From JAJZMA01 sp021850405 (GTDB lineage Bacteria > Chloroflexota > Dormibacteria > Aeolococcales > Aeolococcaceae): DNA of 32,265 bases. The notes below the pieces were generated by a model. It was not told the origin of the DNA. It was given only the letters and a program-made list of their open reading frames with translations, and searched no databases. Each line of letters opens with the position of its first letter. The stretch's first letter is position 1. The DNA lies in NCBI GenBank assembly GCA_027365835.1, contig DAHXLU010000119.1:1-32265 (forward strand), given 5' to 3'. The position numbers were made by a program, and so were the translations under genes. Below, piece after piece: positions 16,433 to 25,101 of the stretch.

Positions 16433-16701
16433 ATACTGCTGGGAGCACGCCAAAACAGGAAAGAACGTCCTGCCAGTCACGTATCTGTTTCCACGATGGG
16501 ATGGACCAGTAACAGTATCGACACAGGCACCTTGCGAACCGCCATATCCGGCCCCTCTGCCGTATCGTAGGAGAAGTGGAGGAAGGTAAACTGCGAAATA
16601 TGGGCAGACTCTATCTGCAGATGTGGATTGCCCATATCCGGCCAGGCACCACTCCACGCCCCTCTGGTCCACTGCCATCCTTCCCCCACCAGGCAGGAAG
16701 G
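16433..16701. other. Intergenic region before the seven-repeat protein
   Basis: About 270 nt. A small stem-loop, CAGGA/TCCTG, lies at 16456-16472 after the CHAP stop, without a T-run. The frame of the next gene stays open from GTG 16576, but that part is not protein-like. No clear promoter was identified. Confidence 0.35.
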
Positions 16702-18135
16702 ATGGCGCATCCGAAAAGAGGCGCACGTCTGCCACTACTTGCTGCGGCAACACTCCTCTTTGCCAGTTTACTGGCGCAGCCAGTCCTTGCCAGTGGAACC
16801 TGGTCTGCAGCAACACTTGTGGACAGCGGCAACTACATCTACTCCATCTCCTGCCCCAGCAGCACATTTTGCATGGGGGTTGACTCCTCTGGCAATGCGG
16901 TTCAATACAGCAGTGGCACCTGGTCGGTCATCTCCACACCTGCAACCACAGCTGGAGACTGGCTCACAGGTGTTTCCTGCTCAAGCACCACATCCTGTGT
17001 GGCTGTTGTCGGGAACAGCGTTTCAGGCTACGCGATGACCTACTCCAGTGGGGCCTGGTCCGCGCTTGCCACGATCGACACTATCAACACTATGGCTGGA
17101 ATCTCATGCCCCCCAGCGACCAGCATCTGCTTTGCTGTAGATGTTGGTGGCAACGCTGTGGAATACAATGCCGGCACCTGGGGGGCGCCATTTGCCATAG
17201 ACGGCACCAACGGCACCACTGCTATATCCTGCCCCACTACCACCTTCTGTGTCGCAGTAGACAATGTTGGAAACGCTGTTGTCTACAATGGCTCAACGTG
17301 GACGGTAACTGCCATAGGCTCCAGCAGCTCGCCACTGGAATCCATCTCATGCCCAACCACGACCTTCTGTATGGCAGGGCAGGCGAGTCCTGACGGCGCG
17401 ATAGAATACAACAGCGGCACCTGGTCGGCTGCAGTCACCATAGGAGGGAGCACGGGCTCGATCAATGGGATCTCCTGTTACAGCAGCACTTTCTGCGCTG
17501 CAGTTGACAGCCTCGGGAACGCCTTTATCTACAGCGGCAGCTGGTCAGCAGCAGATGACATCGATGGGACTACCCCCTTATGGGGTGTAAGCTGCCCGTC
17601 AGCAACCTTCTGTGTTGCAGGCGACCAGATCGGCAATGTATTCACCTATAGCGGCAGTGCTCCTGCCCCTGGAACCACAGTTACGGTTACCCCTGTCGCA
17701 GGAACACTTGCGTTTGTCAGCTCACCGCCAGCAGTTACCTTTTCCAGTGTAACCCTGGGCGGAACCAACACCACCAGCACTGCCACAGAGACAGTTGACG
17801 TAGGGGACGCTACCGGGTCTGGCAACGGATGGAACATAACACTCTCTGCAACTACCTTTACCAACGCCAACGGAGATACACTCGCATCCACAAACTTTAC
17901 GGTTCCAAGCACACCCACTGTGGCCTGTGACAGCGGTGCTACCTGCACACCTGCCACCATCACCCTGTCCTCCTCAACACTCAGCAGCTCTGCCGCAAAA
18001 CTGGTATCAGCAGCAGCAGGGACAGGGATGGGCGACCAGACCGTAACCATCCCATGGTCTGCCTCAATCCCGGCCAACGCCTACGCAGGCACATACACCT
18101 CCACCTGGACACTGACACTTGTAAGTGGCCCATAG
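16702..18135 (+). CDS. Secreted seven-repeat protein with WxL-like C-terminal domain
   Basis: A 477-residue exported protein. ATG 16702 starts a signal peptide ('LPLLAAATLLFASLLAQPVLA', cleavage near 31) and has AGGA just upstream; the longer frame from GTG 16576 is unlikely. Residues about 48-330 contain seven units of about 40 residues: 'ISCPxxTFCxAVDxxGNA' followed by 'Y.SGTWS', each with a close Cys pair that could form a disulfide. Seven such units suggest a seven-bladed propeller. The C-terminal 130 residues are Thr/Ser/Val-rich, with 'GWNITLSA' and a final 'YTSTWTLTLVSGP'. The latter resembles the distal WxL motif, which binds the cell wall in Firmicutes. Inference: a wall-associated binding or structural protein lying between two hydrolases. 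No catalytic motif seen. Confidence 0.82.
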   Translation: MAHPKRGARLPLLAAATLLFASLLAQPVLASGTWSAATLVDSGNYIYSISCPSSTFCMGVDSSGNAVQYSSGTWSVISTPATTAGDWLTGVSCSSTTSCVAVVGNSVSGYAMTYSSGAWSALATIDTINTMAGISCPPATSICFAVDVGGNAVEYNAGTWGAPFAIDGTNGTTAISCPTTTFCVAVDNVGNAVVYNGSTWTVTAIGSSSSPLESISCPTTTFCMAGQASPDGAIEYNSGTWSAAVTIGGSTGSINGISCYSSTFCAAVDSLGNAFIYSGSWSAADDIDGTTPLWGVSCPSATFCVAGDQIGNVFTYSGSAPAPGTTVTVTPVAGTLAFVSSPPAVTFSSVTLGGTNTTSTATETVDVGDATGSGNGWNITLSATTFTNANGDTLASTNFTVPSTPTVACDSGATCTPATITLSSSTLSSSAAKLVSAAAGTGMGDQTVTIPWSASIPANAYAGTYTSTWTLTLVSGP

Positions 18136-18466
18136 CAGGGCCCTACCCTGGCAACTCGCGCCACAGATGCCGTCCTCCAGGGCTCAGTGAGGTAAAGTCA
18201 ATCCGGGTTGCGCAAGCCAGGATACTGGGCAGTGTGACTGATACCTTCAGCTCCGGCTGTTTGCTGCATTTTTGACAATATCGGCAAACCATTCGCACTT
18301 TTTTGTAACAGACTCCTTTCGACAGAAATCCCGCCAGTACCGGGACGATACACTGCACAGGTGTCTGGGGCCAGTCTACCCTGCTGTCTACGGTGTGTCC
18401 CAGAGATGGCCGACTCCGGTCGACCACTTCAATCGCCACATCAATAGCCCCCAGGAACTGCCCAAG
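18136..18466. other. Intergenic region before the GH18 gene
   Basis: A 5-bp stem-loop, CAGGG/CCCTG (18136-18150), immediately follows the preceding stop, without a T-run. A TTGACA hexamer occurs at 18272-18277 with no good -10 at the standard distance. The GH18 frame is open from 18272, but the part before 18467 is not protein-like. Confidence 0.35.
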
Positions 18467-20983
18467 ATGAGACAAAATGCACACCTCCTCCCCTCCCTTA
18501 TGGCTGCATGTGCGCTGGTCGCAGCCGTTGCTGCTCTTCCACTCGGTGCCAGCGGCGCCATCGCAGCTACGCCAGCTGTCGCCAGTGGTCCTTTTGCAGA
18601 TCCACAGGTAGGCCCCAACGCAGCACAGCAACAGCAGTTTGGGCCCACCTACGGAGCGCTGCATCCCTCAGTTGTAAAGCCGATGACGGTGGCAACCGAC
18701 ACCACCGCTGGCACGCCAAAGGAGGTCTTTGGCTTTGCTCCCTACTGGGAACTATGGGACTGGCAGGAATGGCAATATCCCCTCCTTTCCACTGTCGCCT
18801 ACTTCAGTGTCAACCTGAATGCCAACGGCACTGCCGTGACAACTGACTCCAACTGGTCAGGCTACCAGAGTTCCAACCTTACATCCATGGTAAGCGCTGC
18901 CCACGCCGCAGGGGACCATGTCCTACTCACCATAACTGACATGTCGTCATCCAGCATAGAGACGATCGCCAGCAACCCCACCTACACACAGAATGCCATC
19001 CAGACGGCCATCTCCCTGGCACGTGCGAAAAACATGGATGGAGTGACAGTGGATTTTGAGGGCCAGGGTTGCGCTGGAACTGTGAGCGCAGCAACAGCAA
19101 TAGCTGACAACTGTGTCATCTCCTCAGACTTTACCAGCTTCATCCAGCAGCTATCAGCTGCTGTCTACTCCCAGATAGATGGTGGGGAGGTGGTGGTCGC
19201 AACCTATGGGGGTGCTGCTGCGACCAATCAGAGCATGTTCAATATATCGGCCCTCTCCCCTTACGTAAATGCATTCTTTGTGATGGCGTATGACATGAAC
19301 TTCAGCAATAACGCAGGGTATGTACAGGCTGCCGCGACGGCTCCTCTCAACAGCGGGAACTCCAGCAATCCCAACTACCCCTACTCAGACACCAACGTGG
19401 TCAATTGTTATCTTGGGATTGCCAGCGCTGCCATGGGGTCGTGTCCGGACTCCACCATTGCGGGTAAGATCATCCTGGGAGTGCCCTACTATGGCTACAA
19501 GTGGAGTGTTAATTCAGGCGCCAACTCCGGTCCTCCCCCACCCAATGCCACTATCTCCAGCCCATACAATATGGAGGCTGACACCTACAGCAATATCCAG
19601 TCAGACTTTGCCTGTGCAGACAAGCTCTCCGCCAACAACTGGGACTCTACTGCCCAGACTCCCTGGGCCTACTGGTGGTCACCGGCAACCAACGACCCCT
19701 GTGGAGCCAACTATGGCTCCTGGCGTGAGCTCTACTATGACAATGCCCAGTCGCTTGCACTCAAGTACCAGCTGGTAAACAGCAGTGGCATTGCCGGAGT
19801 GGGAATCTGGGCGCTCGGATATGATTCTGGTTACACCGCTCTATGGGATGCCCTTGCCCAGAACATCAATGTGCAACATACCCCTGTAGGTGCAGTAACC
19901 CCCTTCCCTCTCAACGCTGCTGGTACCGGCTCCCAGAGCAGCACCACCTGCTTTACGGTCAGCTGGGGCCCTGCCCCAGGAAGTATTCCAGCCGAGAACT
20001 ACATCATCTGGGTCCAGGATGGACAAACCGGCGTGTGGCAAAAATGGCTCTCTGTAAGCTACCTCAGTGCCCCCTTCTGTGGTTTCCGGAACAATACTTA
20101 CTACTTCTACGCGCAGGCACAGGGGATGAACAAGGCCTGGAGTCCGGGCCCTCCGCCACCGGGCCAGACGACAGGCGGTGAGGCGGGCATCTGGATTATT
20201 CCAGGGGCAACGCTTTCGATGGGATTTACCGGAATGTACGGGGTGGATGCCTACGGCAATATTGATCCTGGCAGTTCCCCACCGCTTACTCCAACTGGAA
20301 CCTGGTCGTATCCGATTGTCACTGGAATTGGCGTTGCTCCGGATGGGCAGGGTGGCTACACCCTGGATGGCTACGGCGGGCTGCACCCGTTCGGCAACGC
20401 CCCCTATGAGGCCCCAACCGGATACTGGCCTGGCTGGAATATCGCAAGGGGGGTTGCGGTGGGACCATCTGGCACAAGCGGCTATGTTGTGGATGGATAT
20501 GGGGGTGTGCATCCATTTGGTGGGGCTCCACCAGTAACAGTAACGGGCTACTGGCACTACAGCGTTGTCGTTGGTCTTGCGCTCTGTCCTGACGGCACAA
20601 GCGGTTTTACGGTAGATGCAGAAGGTGGCGTGCACCCGTTTGGCACTCCAGGCAACATCCCTGCTCTCCCAGCCATAACTGGCCACTGGAACTACAACGT
20701 GGTTGTAGGTATTGCTGTCAATTCCACCTGCAATGGTGGCTACACCCTGGACGAATATGGAGGTATTCACCCATTTGGCACTGCTCCGTACGAGCCTCCC
20801 TCTGCCTACTTTTCCACTCCCATGGCCAAAGGGGTCGTCATGATCCCAGGCAGTACATCCGAAGGGTACGTACTGGATTCCTGGGGCGGCTTCCATCCCT
20901 TTGGAGGCGCCCCAGCGGTCTTTGGCCCCATTTACGTGCCGGGCAACAACAGTGTGGCTGTAGCCATAGGATCCAACACCTGA
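18467..20983 (+). CDS. Secreted GH18 glycoside hydrolase with FN3-like domain and six-unit repeat module
   Basis: An 838-residue exported protein. ATG 18467 has AGGA about 10 nt upstream and begins a signal peptide ('LPSLMAACALVAAVAALPLG', cleavage near 33). The GH18 domain is about 85-465: 'EVFGFAPYWELWDW' opens the barrel, 'DGVTVDFEG' (191-199) carries catalytic Glu198, 'VMAYDMNF' (272-279) supplies the substrate Tyr-Asp pair, and 'GVGIWALGYD' (445-453) closes it. An FN3-like domain follows (about 472-562), then six repeats (about 586-838) matching those of the CHAP protein ('LDGYGGLHPFG', 'TGYWPGW'). GH18 enzymes of this secreted type cleave N-acetylglucosamine linkages in chitin or peptidoglycan. 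With the CHAP neighbour it could cut glycan and peptide bonds of one wall polymer. Substrate is inferred. Confidence 0.9.
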   Translation: MRQNAHLLPSLMAACALVAAVAALPLGASGAIAATPAVASGPFADPQVGPNAAQQQQFGPTYGALHPSVVKPMTVATDTTAGTPKEVFGFAPYWELWDWQEWQYPLLSTVAYFSVNLNANGTAVTTDSNWSGYQSSNLTSMVSAAHAAGDHVLLTITDMSSSSIETIASNPTYTQNAIQTAISLARAKNMDGVTVDFEGQGCAGTVSAATAIADNCVISSDFTSFIQQLSAAVYSQIDGGEVVVATYGGAAATNQSMFNISALSPYVNAFFVMAYDMNFSNNAGYVQAAATAPLNSGNSSNPNYPYSDTNVVNCYLGIASAAMGSCPDSTIAGKIILGVPYYGYKWSVNSGANSGPPPPNATISSPYNMEADTYSNIQSDFACADKLSANNWDSTAQTPWAYWWSPATNDPCGANYGSWRELYYDNAQSLALKYQLVNSSGIAGVGIWALGYDSGYTALWDALAQNINVQHTPVGAVTPFPLNAAGTGSQSSTTCFTVSWGPAPGSIPAENYIIWVQDGQTGVWQKWLSVSYLSAPFCGFRNNTYYFYAQAQGMNKAWSPGPPPPGQTTGGEAGIWIIPGATLSMGFTGMYGVDAYGNIDPGSSPPLTPTGTWSYPIVTGIGVAPDGQGGYTLDGYGGLHPFGNAPYEAPTGYWPGWNIARGVAVGPSGTSGYVVDGYGGVHPFGGAPPVTVTGYWHYSVVVGLALCPDGTSGFTVDAEGGVHPFGTPGNIPALPAITGHWNYNVVVGIAVNSTCNGGYTLDEYGGIHPFGTAPYEPPSAYFSTPMAKGVVMIPGSTSEGYVLDSWGGFHPFGGAPAVFGPIYVPGNNSVAVAIGSNT
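20222..20980 (+). repeat. Six-unit propeller-like protein repeat of the GH18 hydrolase
   Basis: Six units with cores 'VDAYGNIDP', 'LDGYGGLHPFG', 'VDGYGGVHPFG', 'VDAEGGVHPFG', 'LDEYGGIHPFG' and 'LDSWGGFHPFG'. The first is degenerate, as in the CHAP protein. Unit number, spacing and the 'TGYWPGW' segment match the CHAP module, indicating a shared origin. Confidence 0.85.
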
Positions 20984-21099
20984 GGATCCACTGCTACCGG
21001 GCCCCCTCCCGACGCTCCGGTCTGGAACAACCGGTGCCTTCCAACTTTTAGTAGGCTGGGCAGAGTAGAGACGGACCTTTCACGCCGGCATGGCTCCAG

Positions 21100-22107
21100 A
21101 TGGGTCCTTCGGGGAGGAGCACCACGACCACATCCCTTATCACAGGAATAACTGGACAGGACGGCACCTATCTCACCGACCTTTTGTTGTCCAGAAATGA
21201 GCACGTCGTAGGCCTCGTGCGGCCGGGGGATCCCAGGCGCGCAGAATTTGAGAGCGGCCACCCTGCCGTACGGCTGGTTGAAGGGGATCTGGGCGACCAG
21301 GCGTCCCTGAACGCTGCACTGGAGGCTGCAAACCCAGACCAGCTCTACAATCTGGCTGCAATGACCATGGTGGGGCAGTCGTTTAGCGATCCAGAGACAA
21401 CGGCACAGATAAACGGGGTGGGCGTGCTGCGCCTGCTGGAGGCGGTGCGAATGGTAAATCCAGAAATCCACTTCCTCCAGGCTTCCAGTGCGGAGATGTT
21501 CGGCATTCCGGATGAGGTCCCCCAGACGGAGAAGACGGCCTTCCACCCCCGCTCTCCCTACGGTGCAGCGAAGGTCTACGCCCACCACATCACCATAAAT
21601 TACCGTGAGGCCCACGGTATCCATGCAAGTAGTGTGATCCTGTACAACCACGAAAGCCCGCTCCGAAGCGAAGAATTTGTCACACGAAAGATAACCCGGG
21701 CAGCAGCCAGGATAGCAGCCGGTCTGGAGACAACACTTCATCTTGGAAACCTGGCAGCCGAACGTGACTGGGGCTTTGCTGGCGACTATGTCTCCGCCAT
21801 GCAGCTGGCAGTTGCCGCTCCTGTTCCCGGAGACTATGTGATAGCTTCAGGCAAAACCCACTCGGTAGAAGAGTTTTGTGAGCTTGCCTTCAGCAAGGTG
21901 GGCCTCGACTACAGGGAACACGTCAAGGTAGACCCGGCCCTCTTCCGCCCCCTTGAACCTTTCCGTCTGGTGGGCAATCCTCTGCGCGCCTACACCGAAC
22001 TGGGCTGGGAGCCAGCCACCACCTTTGATGAGCTGGTTGGCATGATGGTAGAGCACGATGTGGCTCTTATAGCCGGGCAGCTGGAGAGTAGCCGCCAGAC
22101 CAGGTAA
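21100..22107 (+). CDS. gmd: GDP-mannose 4,6-dehydratase family, first copy
   Basis: An SDR-family protein of about 335 residues from ATG 21100. It has the NADP-binding 'SLITGITGQDGTYL' (12-25), 'GDLGDQASL', 'SSAEMFG' with Glu132, and the catalytic 'YGAAKVY' Tyr154/Lys158. 'LGNLAAERDWGFAGDYVSAM' is the family's conserved sugar-nucleotide segment. Gmd converts GDP-D-mannose to GDP-4-keto-6-deoxy-D-mannose, precursor of fucose, rhamnose and perosamine-type sugars. The start is odd: no ribosome site precedes ATG 21100, while GGGGAGG at 21111-21117 sits 6 nt before an in-frame ACG (21124), where a typical Gmd N-terminus would begin. A paralogue follows 300 nt downstream; divergence between the two suggests different partners or substrates. 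Confidence 0.9.
   Translation: MGPSGRSTTTTSLITGITGQDGTYLTDLLLSRNEHVVGLVRPGDPRRAEFESGHPAVRLVEGDLGDQASLNAALEAANPDQLYNLAAMTMVGQSFSDPETTAQINGVGVLRLLEAVRMVNPEIHFLQASSAEMFGIPDEVPQTEKTAFHPRSPYGAAKVYAHHITINYREAHGIHASSVILYNHESPLRSEEFVTRKITRAAARIAAGLETTLHLGNLAAERDWGFAGDYVSAMQLAVAAPVPGDYVIASGKTHSVEEFCELAFSKVGLDYREHVKVDPALFRPLEPFRLVGNPLRAYTELGWEPATTFDELVGMMVEHDVALIAGQLESSRQTR
21111..21126 (+). promoter_or_regulatory. Strong Shine-Dalgarno followed by ACG instead of ATG
   Basis: GGGGAGG (21111-21117) is followed after 6 nt by ACG (21124-21126), in frame with the dehydratase and exactly where homologues start ('TTSLITGITGQDG'). Either ACG serves as a rare start, the site is a decayed ATG, or translation starts at ATG 21100 and the match is accidental. 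Confidence 0.4.
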
Positions 22108-22407
22108 CACCAGCCCTGGATGAAGCCGGGAAACAATAGGGTGCACCAGATGCGCTGACCCCTCCACGTATCGGTGCACTGCGCCAGCGCCTGCACCCGC
22201 ACTCTCCCGGCGGTCTCCCCTGCCCAAAGGATGCACGCAGAGGTCATGGCGGAAAGTATGCGCTGCAACCAGAAAGCCAGGCGACACCCAAAAACGACCA
22301 TAATAGGAACCACCGCTGAGGTGAATGCGTGGGGTTCCAGCAATCCCTGCTGCAGGCGCGTCAGTGTCATGAATTCTGCGAACAAAGACCAGCCTAGGGA
22401 GAAAACC
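22108..22407. other. Intergenic region between the two dehydratase genes
   Basis: Three hundred nt without a convincing gene. The second dehydratase frame is open from 22174, but the part before TTG 22408 has no family similarity. A promoter could lie here because the gap is long for an operon; none was clearly identified. Confidence 0.35.
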
Positions 22408-23382
22408 TTGAAAAAAGCACTCATCACCGGCATAACTGGCCAGGACGGCACCTATCTGTCCCAGCTCCTCATGGACAAGGGCTACAAGGTCTATGGCCTG
22501 GTGCGTGGTCAGAACAACCCCCGGATCGCCTGGGTACAGCAATTTGTCAAGGGGATAGAATTTGTCGAGGGTGACCTGCTGGACCAGTCTTCCCTGATTG
22601 CAGCACTTGAGTACTGCGAGCCGGATGAGGTTTACAACCTCGGCGCCATGAGCTTTGTCGCGCTTTCCTTCAAGCAGGCACACCTGACCGGCGAGATAAC
22701 AGGACTTGGAGTAGTCCGGATGCTGGAGGCCATCCGTACCGTGAACCCCAAAATCCGCTTCTACCAGGCATCCAGCTCAGAAATGTTTGGAAAGGTGAGG
22801 GAGACCCCACAGAACGAGCAGACTCCATTCCATCCCCGCTCCCCATATGGGGTGGCCAAGGTGTATGGCCACTACATCACCATGAACTATCGTGAGTCAT
22901 ACGATATTTTTGCCTGCAGCGGCATCCTGTTCAACCATGAGTCTCCGCGGCGCGGGCTGGAATTTGTGACCCGCAAGATAACCACTGCAGTCGCCAGGAT
23001 AAAGCTTGGACTCGAAAGTGAGGTCTATCTCGGCAATCTGGACGCCAGCCGCGACTGGGGCTACGCCAAGGACTACGTCGAAGCCATGTACCTCATGCTC
23101 CAGCAGCCCGCACCAGATGACTATGTAGTTGCTACCGGAGAGACTCATACTGTGCGCGAATTCTGTGAAATAGCCTTTTCCCATGCCGGACTAAAGTGGG
23201 AAGAGCACGTAAAGACCGACCCAAGATTCCTGAGGCCCGCGGAAGTGGATCTGCTGGTGGGGGACTGCTCCAAGGCACAGAAAAACCTCGGCTGGAAGAG
23301 ATCCTGCAACTTTGAGGAGCTGGTCACCATGATGGTCGACAGTGACATCAAGTTGCATGAGGCACAGCTGGCAACAGTCTAG
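22408..23382 (+). CDS. gmd: GDP-mannose 4,6-dehydratase, second copy
   Basis: A 324-residue SDR enzyme. The start is TTG 22408, with AGGGAG (22396-22401) 6 nt upstream, giving the canonical N-terminus 'KKALITGITGQDGTYL' with the NADP-binding Gly pattern at 7-14. The active site has 'SSSEMFG' (Glu125) and 'SPYGVAKVY' (Tyr147, Lys151). 'HESPRRGLEFVTRKI' and 'LGNLDASRDWGYAKDYVEAM' are Gmd hallmarks for GDP-mannose binding, better conserved here than in the first copy. It makes GDP-4-keto-6-deoxy-D-mannose from GDP-D-mannose in the cytosol. No epimerase/reductase (WcaG or Rmd) is present in the window, so the final sugar cannot be named. Confidence 0.95.
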   Translation: MKKALITGITGQDGTYLSQLLMDKGYKVYGLVRGQNNPRIAWVQQFVKGIEFVEGDLLDQSSLIAALEYCEPDEVYNLGAMSFVALSFKQAHLTGEITGLGVVRMLEAIRTVNPKIRFYQASSSEMFGKVRETPQNEQTPFHPRSPYGVAKVYGHYITMNYRESYDIFACSGILFNHESPRRGLEFVTRKITTAVARIKLGLESEVYLGNLDASRDWGYAKDYVEAMYLMLQQPAPDDYVVATGETHTVREFCEIAFSHAGLKWEEHVKTDPRFLRPAEVDLLVGDCSKAQKNLGWKRSCNFEELVTMMVDSDIKLHEAQLATV

Positions 23383-23385
23383 GAA

Positions 23386-23416
23386 GCCTGGCCTCCCAGG
23401 CAGGGGGGATGCCCCT
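23386..23416 (+). terminator. Two back-to-back stem-loops after gmd
   Basis: GCCTGG/CCAGGC (23386-23401) and AGGGG/CCCCT (23402-23416) begin 3 nt after the second dehydratase stop. Neither is followed by a T-run, so termination may be Rho-dependent or absent; the position favours a transcript-end structure. Confidence 0.4.
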
Positions 23417-23964
23417 GACGCTGCCCTGCGTTGGAGAATTCACCACGGATCGGTAGGCCGCGGACTGGGCTCCTAGCAGCCCGTCCTTACCGAGCCCAAG
23501 AAGACGCAGCGCCCAGGACCATTGGGCGAGACGGGATCAACAAACCGCATGGCGTGGGTGCCTAAAGGCAGGTGCGGTGGCGAACACCAGGGTCATCTCC
23601 ATGAGCCCAACTTTTCCTGCCCGGACTGCAGTAACCGTGGGACGCCCTTTGACGGATCTTCGGGGCGGAGTGCCCCCAGGCGCAACTGGCATCGGATCGG
23701 GGCCCAAGGGCGCGCGGGCACTGTCGATCTTCGATCTTCGATATTCGCTGTTATCCGTATTGCTAATTCCCTGCCGGATTGGTTGCATTTTCCAGGACAA
23801 TGCAGTTGCAATTACACTGTTATGCGGGACTGCCATCCGCGGTTCGTCGACGGGGCGGTGTCCAGTGGTCCAGGAATAAACTGGAACCTGAATGCGCCCT
23901 CCCCACTGGAGGAATGGCAAAAGCAGGAGAGAAGACCGACCCAGGATCGCCCCAGCCTGCCAGC
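23417..23964. other. Convergent intergenic region with no gene found
   Basis: About 550 nt between the dehydratase and the convergent GT4. Frames on both strands are open but not protein-like. TCGATCT occurs twice and TCGATAT once in tandem at 23724-23744. No RNA gene was recognised. Confidence 0.4.
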
Positions 23965-25101
23965 CTAAAACGCCGACACGCTCCGGTAGACGGCAACTGT
24001 CTTTCTTGCCGTCTCCTCCCAGCTGAACCGCGCAGCATTCGCAATTCCCGCCGCCCGCATGGCTGCAGCTTTTTCCCCACTGGATAGCAGGCTCAGGAGC
24101 GCCTCTGCAAAGCGCTCGACACTTCCATCCTCAACCAGTGCAGCCGCTCCACCAGCCACCTCGGCAACACAGGAGTTGTCAAATGCAACAACCGGACAGC
24201 CGCACGCCATCGCCTCCACCAGGGGCAGGCCAAAGCCTTCATATGCAGACGTGTGCAGCAATGCCTGCGCCCCACTGTAGAGGGCTGCCAGATCATCATC
24301 AGGAACATAGCCGCAGAAATGCACCGCGCTGGAAAGGCCGCGCTGCGAAAGCAGCTCTGGAAGCCTGCCAGCCATCCTCCCACCCTGGCTTCCGGTCACG
24401 ACCAGCTCTTCGGGAGCCTCTTTCCGCACCTGCTCCAGCACCGACAGCATGCTGGTGAGCTGTTTTCGAGGGTCAGTAAACGTGCCTGCAGCCACCAGAT
24501 AGCGCTCTGGCAGGGCCAGCTGCTTGCGCACCCGCTCTATCTCACCTTGCGGCCGGGGGAAGTACTGCTCTCCAGCAGCAAGGTGAACCACACTGACCCG
24601 GGAAGGATCCACTCCTGCCAGGCGGGCAAGATCCTTTCGGGTGCTCTCAGAGTCAGCAATTACTGCAGTCGCCCGGCGGATAATATGGCGCCCCAGCAGC
24701 CGCTCGCGACGCAACCAGGGATACCAGCTGGGAAAAACAAACGGGATAAGATCGTGGACGGTGACCACCACCGGGCAATCTGCAGCAAACGGCTGTCCAT
24801 ACTCCACTGCGTGATACAGAGCCGGCTGGATTCTTGCCATCTCGTGCCCAACTAGCCAGGGGTCCAGAAGTGGCTGCAGCCTGCGCTTTACCCTGGGCAC
24901 TGCAGGGAATGCAGTAGCGCTGGAAAGCCCCTCTTCAGCAATGCTGCTCCCACGGGAGAGCAGGAGGGCAACGCCCGCATCCTCCCCGATTGCCCCAAGC
25001 CCCCGCAGCAACCCTCGCACATAGGTTCCAATGCCACGGGTCGCAGAACCATGCTCCAGTGAGCGGCCGTCAACAAGGAGCCGGGGAGCCGCTACAGTCA
25101 C
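23965..25101 (-). CDS. GT4 glycosyltransferase, mannosyltransferase-like
   Basis: A 378-residue GT-B enzyme starting at GTG 25101, which overlaps the preceding stop (GTGA). 'RGIGTYVRGLLRGL' (22-35) is the acceptor loop, 'VVTVHDLIPFVFPSWYP' (112-128) resembles the first module of the 853-residue double GT4, and 'AAGTFTDPRKQLTSML' carries donor-phosphate contacts. 'TSAYEGFGLPLVEAMACG' contains the EX7E pair E288 and E296. Such enzymes often transfer mannose or a derived sugar from GDP-mannose, which would suit the nearby gmd genes; this is inference. It is the second gene of a two-gene operon and becomes the C-terminal half of a fusion if the upstream G10 tract slips by one base. Confidence 0.92.
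   Translation of the reverse strand: MTVAAPRLLVDGRSLEHGSATRGIGTYVRGLLRGLGAIGEDAGVALLLSRGSSIAEEGLSSATAFPAVPRVKRRLQPLLDPWLVGHEMARIQPALYHAVEYGQPFAADCPVVVTVHDLIPFVFPSWYPWLRRERLLGRHIIRRATAVIADSESTRKDLARLAGVDPSRVSVVHLAAGEQYFPRPQGEIERVRKQLALPERYLVAAGTFTDPRKQLTSMLSVLEQVRKEAPEELVVTGSQGGRMAGRLPELLSQRGLSSAVHFCGYVPDDDLAALYSGAQALLHTSAYEGFGLPLVEAMACGCPVVAFDNSCVAEVAGGAAALVEDGSVERFAEALLSLLSSGEKAAAMRAAGIANAARFSWEETARKTVAVYRSVSAF

Noticed and set aside
19841..20896. Minus-strand open frame of 351 codons opposite the GH18 gene
   Set aside because: Shadow of the periodic repeat region; no independent support.
23522..23968. Plus-strand open frame between gmd and the GT4
   Set aside because: Composition is not protein-like, it has no start signal, and competing frames of similar length lie on the other strand.
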